A DNA stretch of 24,983 nucleotides from Hermodarchaeum sp048885185 (GTDB lineage: Archaea > Asgardarchaeota > Hermodarchaeia > Hermodarchaeales > Hermodarchaeaceae). The position numbers and the translations under genes were made by a program. The DNA lies in contig JBHLQC010000010.1 of the NCBI GenBank assembly GCA_048885185.1, positions 1 to 24,983 on the forward strand, in the 5' to 3' direction. The notes under the pieces are model-generated. The model was not told the origin of the DNA. It was given only the letters and a program-made list of their open reading frames with translations, and searched no databases. Each line of letters starts with the position of its first letter. Within the stretch, counting starts at the first letter, position 1. Of the stretch, positions 23,812 to 24,983 are shown piece by piece.

Positions 23812-24983
23812 ATGGCTGTGATGGTAAAAGAATCGTTGGAAATCATTGAACAACGGATTCTTTCGCGTTTGAGCTTAAGGGAAAGGAATCAGAGTACCAG
23901 TTTACTTCGCAATGCAGTTCTGTTCATTAAACAAATGCGGGGAGAACGACTCACCGAGGAAGAGAAGAGCTATCCAGCTCACAAGCTGCTATCACATTCT
24001 GAACATTTTGGAGGAAAAGAAGCGGCAGAGACTTTAGCCTTTCGACTAAACCTAATTGACCGTTATCAGCTTCAGAATGCGAATTACATTGAACAAATTT
24101 TAACTCTTGATTATCCATCAGCTTATGGAAAGAGGTTCACTGCAAGAAAAGCACTCATCCTCCGGGAGCTTTATGAATCTCCTACAATTCCGAAATATAA
24201 ACTTGCGAAAAAAATCGGTACATCTTCCCGAGTAATCACTCGGGAGCTTAACGAATTGCAGCATGAATTCGCCTTTCAAATAATAACTTCTGCAGATCCG
24301 CATAAGTTTCGGTTAATCAGTCAAGGCATTCTATTCCGTGCGAAGTCTGCAAAGCACTCAGAGCGACTTGAGAACTTGCTTTCCAGTCAACAAGGTTTCA
24401 ACCGGACATATCAGTTAGATAGAGATATGCTTCGAGGTGTCATAGTATTTCGCTATCCGAATCAGCAGAAAGCTCATCGTATGTTTGAAGAACGAGTTCG
24501 CGGGCTTCAAGATGAATTTTTCTTGGATTGCTATCTTTTCCAAGCTACAGGTTTTTATTATTGGCTTTCATTTGCGACATATGATCCAGAGATTAATGCC
24601 TTTTCATTTGACCCAGAAATCGTATCTGAAGCTCCATTTACTTACATCAAACAACATATCAGTACTTTATCTCAACTTCAGGGATGTGATTATAGAGAAC
24701 CTATCCGATTTGATCAGGCAGATTTTCTCCTTGCTCATTCCTTATACTCCACTGGTTATTTAGGACAAACTGAATTCAAACAAAGACTTCTAAAACAGCA
24801 TGGTTTTGATTTTTCAAAGAAAACGATTTGGAGACGTGAACAACGACTACGAAGGGAGGAAGTAGCGACTCCACTCATTGATGTGCAAATCCCCGGATTT
24901 GATGAGAATATTAGTTTCATTGTTTTTGGTTCCCGCCAAGCATGTGACACGATTCGCGGAATTCCAGCTTTTCTCCCATACGG
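23812..24983 (+). CDS. winged-helix DNA-binding protein, 3' end cut by window edge
   Basis: A frame of 390 visible codons with no stop before the right edge. Residues about 111-158 look like a winged helix: TARKALILRELYESPTIPKYK, then LAKKIGTSSRVITRELNELQHEF, the arrangement in MarR- or Lrp-like DNA-binding domains, where SSRVITRELNEL would be the recognition helix. Residues 1-110 are helical with many charged residues. The following 230 residues alternate strands and helices (YQLDRDMLRGVIVFRYP; EEPIR-like acidic-basic patches) and contain a second HTH-like stretch near TEFKQRLLKQHGFDFSKKTIWRREQRLRRE. I do not recognise the full architecture. ATG 23812 follows GAGGT by 6 bases. It may be a regulator, but the targets are unknown. 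Confidence 0.7.
   Translation, partial: MAVMVKESLEIIEQRILSRLSLRERNQSTSLLRNAVLFIKQMRGERLTEEEKSYPAHKLLSHSEHFGGKEAAETLAFRLNLIDRYQLQNANYIEQILTLDYPSAYGKRFTARKALILRELYESPTIPKYKLAKKIGTSSRVITRELNELQHEFAFQIITSADPHKFRLISQGILFRAKSAKHSERLENLLSSQQGFNRTYQLDRDMLRGVIVFRYPNQQKAHRMFEERVRGLQDEFFLDCYLFQATGFYYWLSFATYDPEINAFSFDPEIVSEAPFTYIKQHISTLSQLQGCDYREPIRFDQADFLLAHSLYSTGYLGQTEFKQRLLKQHGFDFSKKTIWRREQRLRREEVATPLIDVQIPGFDENISFIVFGSRQACDTIRGIPAFLPY

Overview
The window looks archaeal. Evidence: a short 716-residue double-AAA CDC48; a tungsten/molybdenum aldehyde:ferredoxin oxidoreductase; a four-subunit 2-oxoacid:ferredoxin oxidoreductase in the order delta-alpha-beta-gamma; a stand-alone ThiN protein; an AT-rich TATA box upstream of thiN; and Shine-Dalgarno sites of the GGTG/GAGGTG type. 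Several proteins resemble families common in Asgard archaea (longin-like fold, V4R/TRAPP-like domain, GIFT/IFT52-like domain, SPFH-like protein). I therefore lean towards an Asgard (perhaps Heimdallarchaeia-like) genome; this is inference from gene content only. No rRNA, tRNA, CRISPR array or insertion sequence was seen.

Layout. 1-744: a membrane protein on the minus strand, cut by the left edge. 908-2740: aldehyde:ferredoxin oxidoreductase (plus). 7740 down to 2778: a minus-strand cluster of CDC48 ATPase, an unrecognised protein, an SPFH-like protein and a V4R/TRAPP-like protein. 7847-8743 (plus) and 9427-8753 (minus): a GIFT-like coiled-coil protein converging on a longin-like protein. 12180-9529: an 883-residue ChlI-like AAA+ / transmembrane hairpin / VWA fusion. 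12238-14178: DinB-like protein, macrodomain protein and ECF-type S component. 14308-15613: ThiN-like protein overlapped by a methyltransferase. 20526 down to 15606: korDABC, then an EamA-type transporter and a PurM-like AIR-synthase-related protein, all on one strand with short gaps. 20600-22000: CPBP-type membrane protease fused to a second cysteine-containing membrane domain. 22620-22698: an iron-sulfur flavoprotein; 23327-22698: MobA. 23328-23811 is a very AT-rich gap, followed by a winged-helix protein that runs off the right edge.

How the genes may work together. The oxidoreductases (Aor, KorDABC), the iron-sulfur flavoprotein and MobA point to ferredoxin-centred anaerobic metabolism of aldehydes and 2-oxoacids with a pterin-metal cofactor. 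Kor needs thiamine diphosphate, and a probable thiamine module (ECF S component diverging from ThiN across a clear TATA box) lies about 1.4 kb past the end of that cluster. The most unusual part is 2.8-12.2 kb. It puts a CDC48 unfoldase, an SPFH-like scaffold, a TRAPP-like V4R protein, a longin-like protein, a GIFT-like coiled-coil protein and a membrane-anchored MoxR/VWA-type ATPase side by side, which suggests a protein- or membrane-remodelling locus that I cannot match to a described system.

Start codons are often not ATG: TTG and GTG are frequent, one gene may begin at CTG, and korD has no canonical start codon at all in its open frame.
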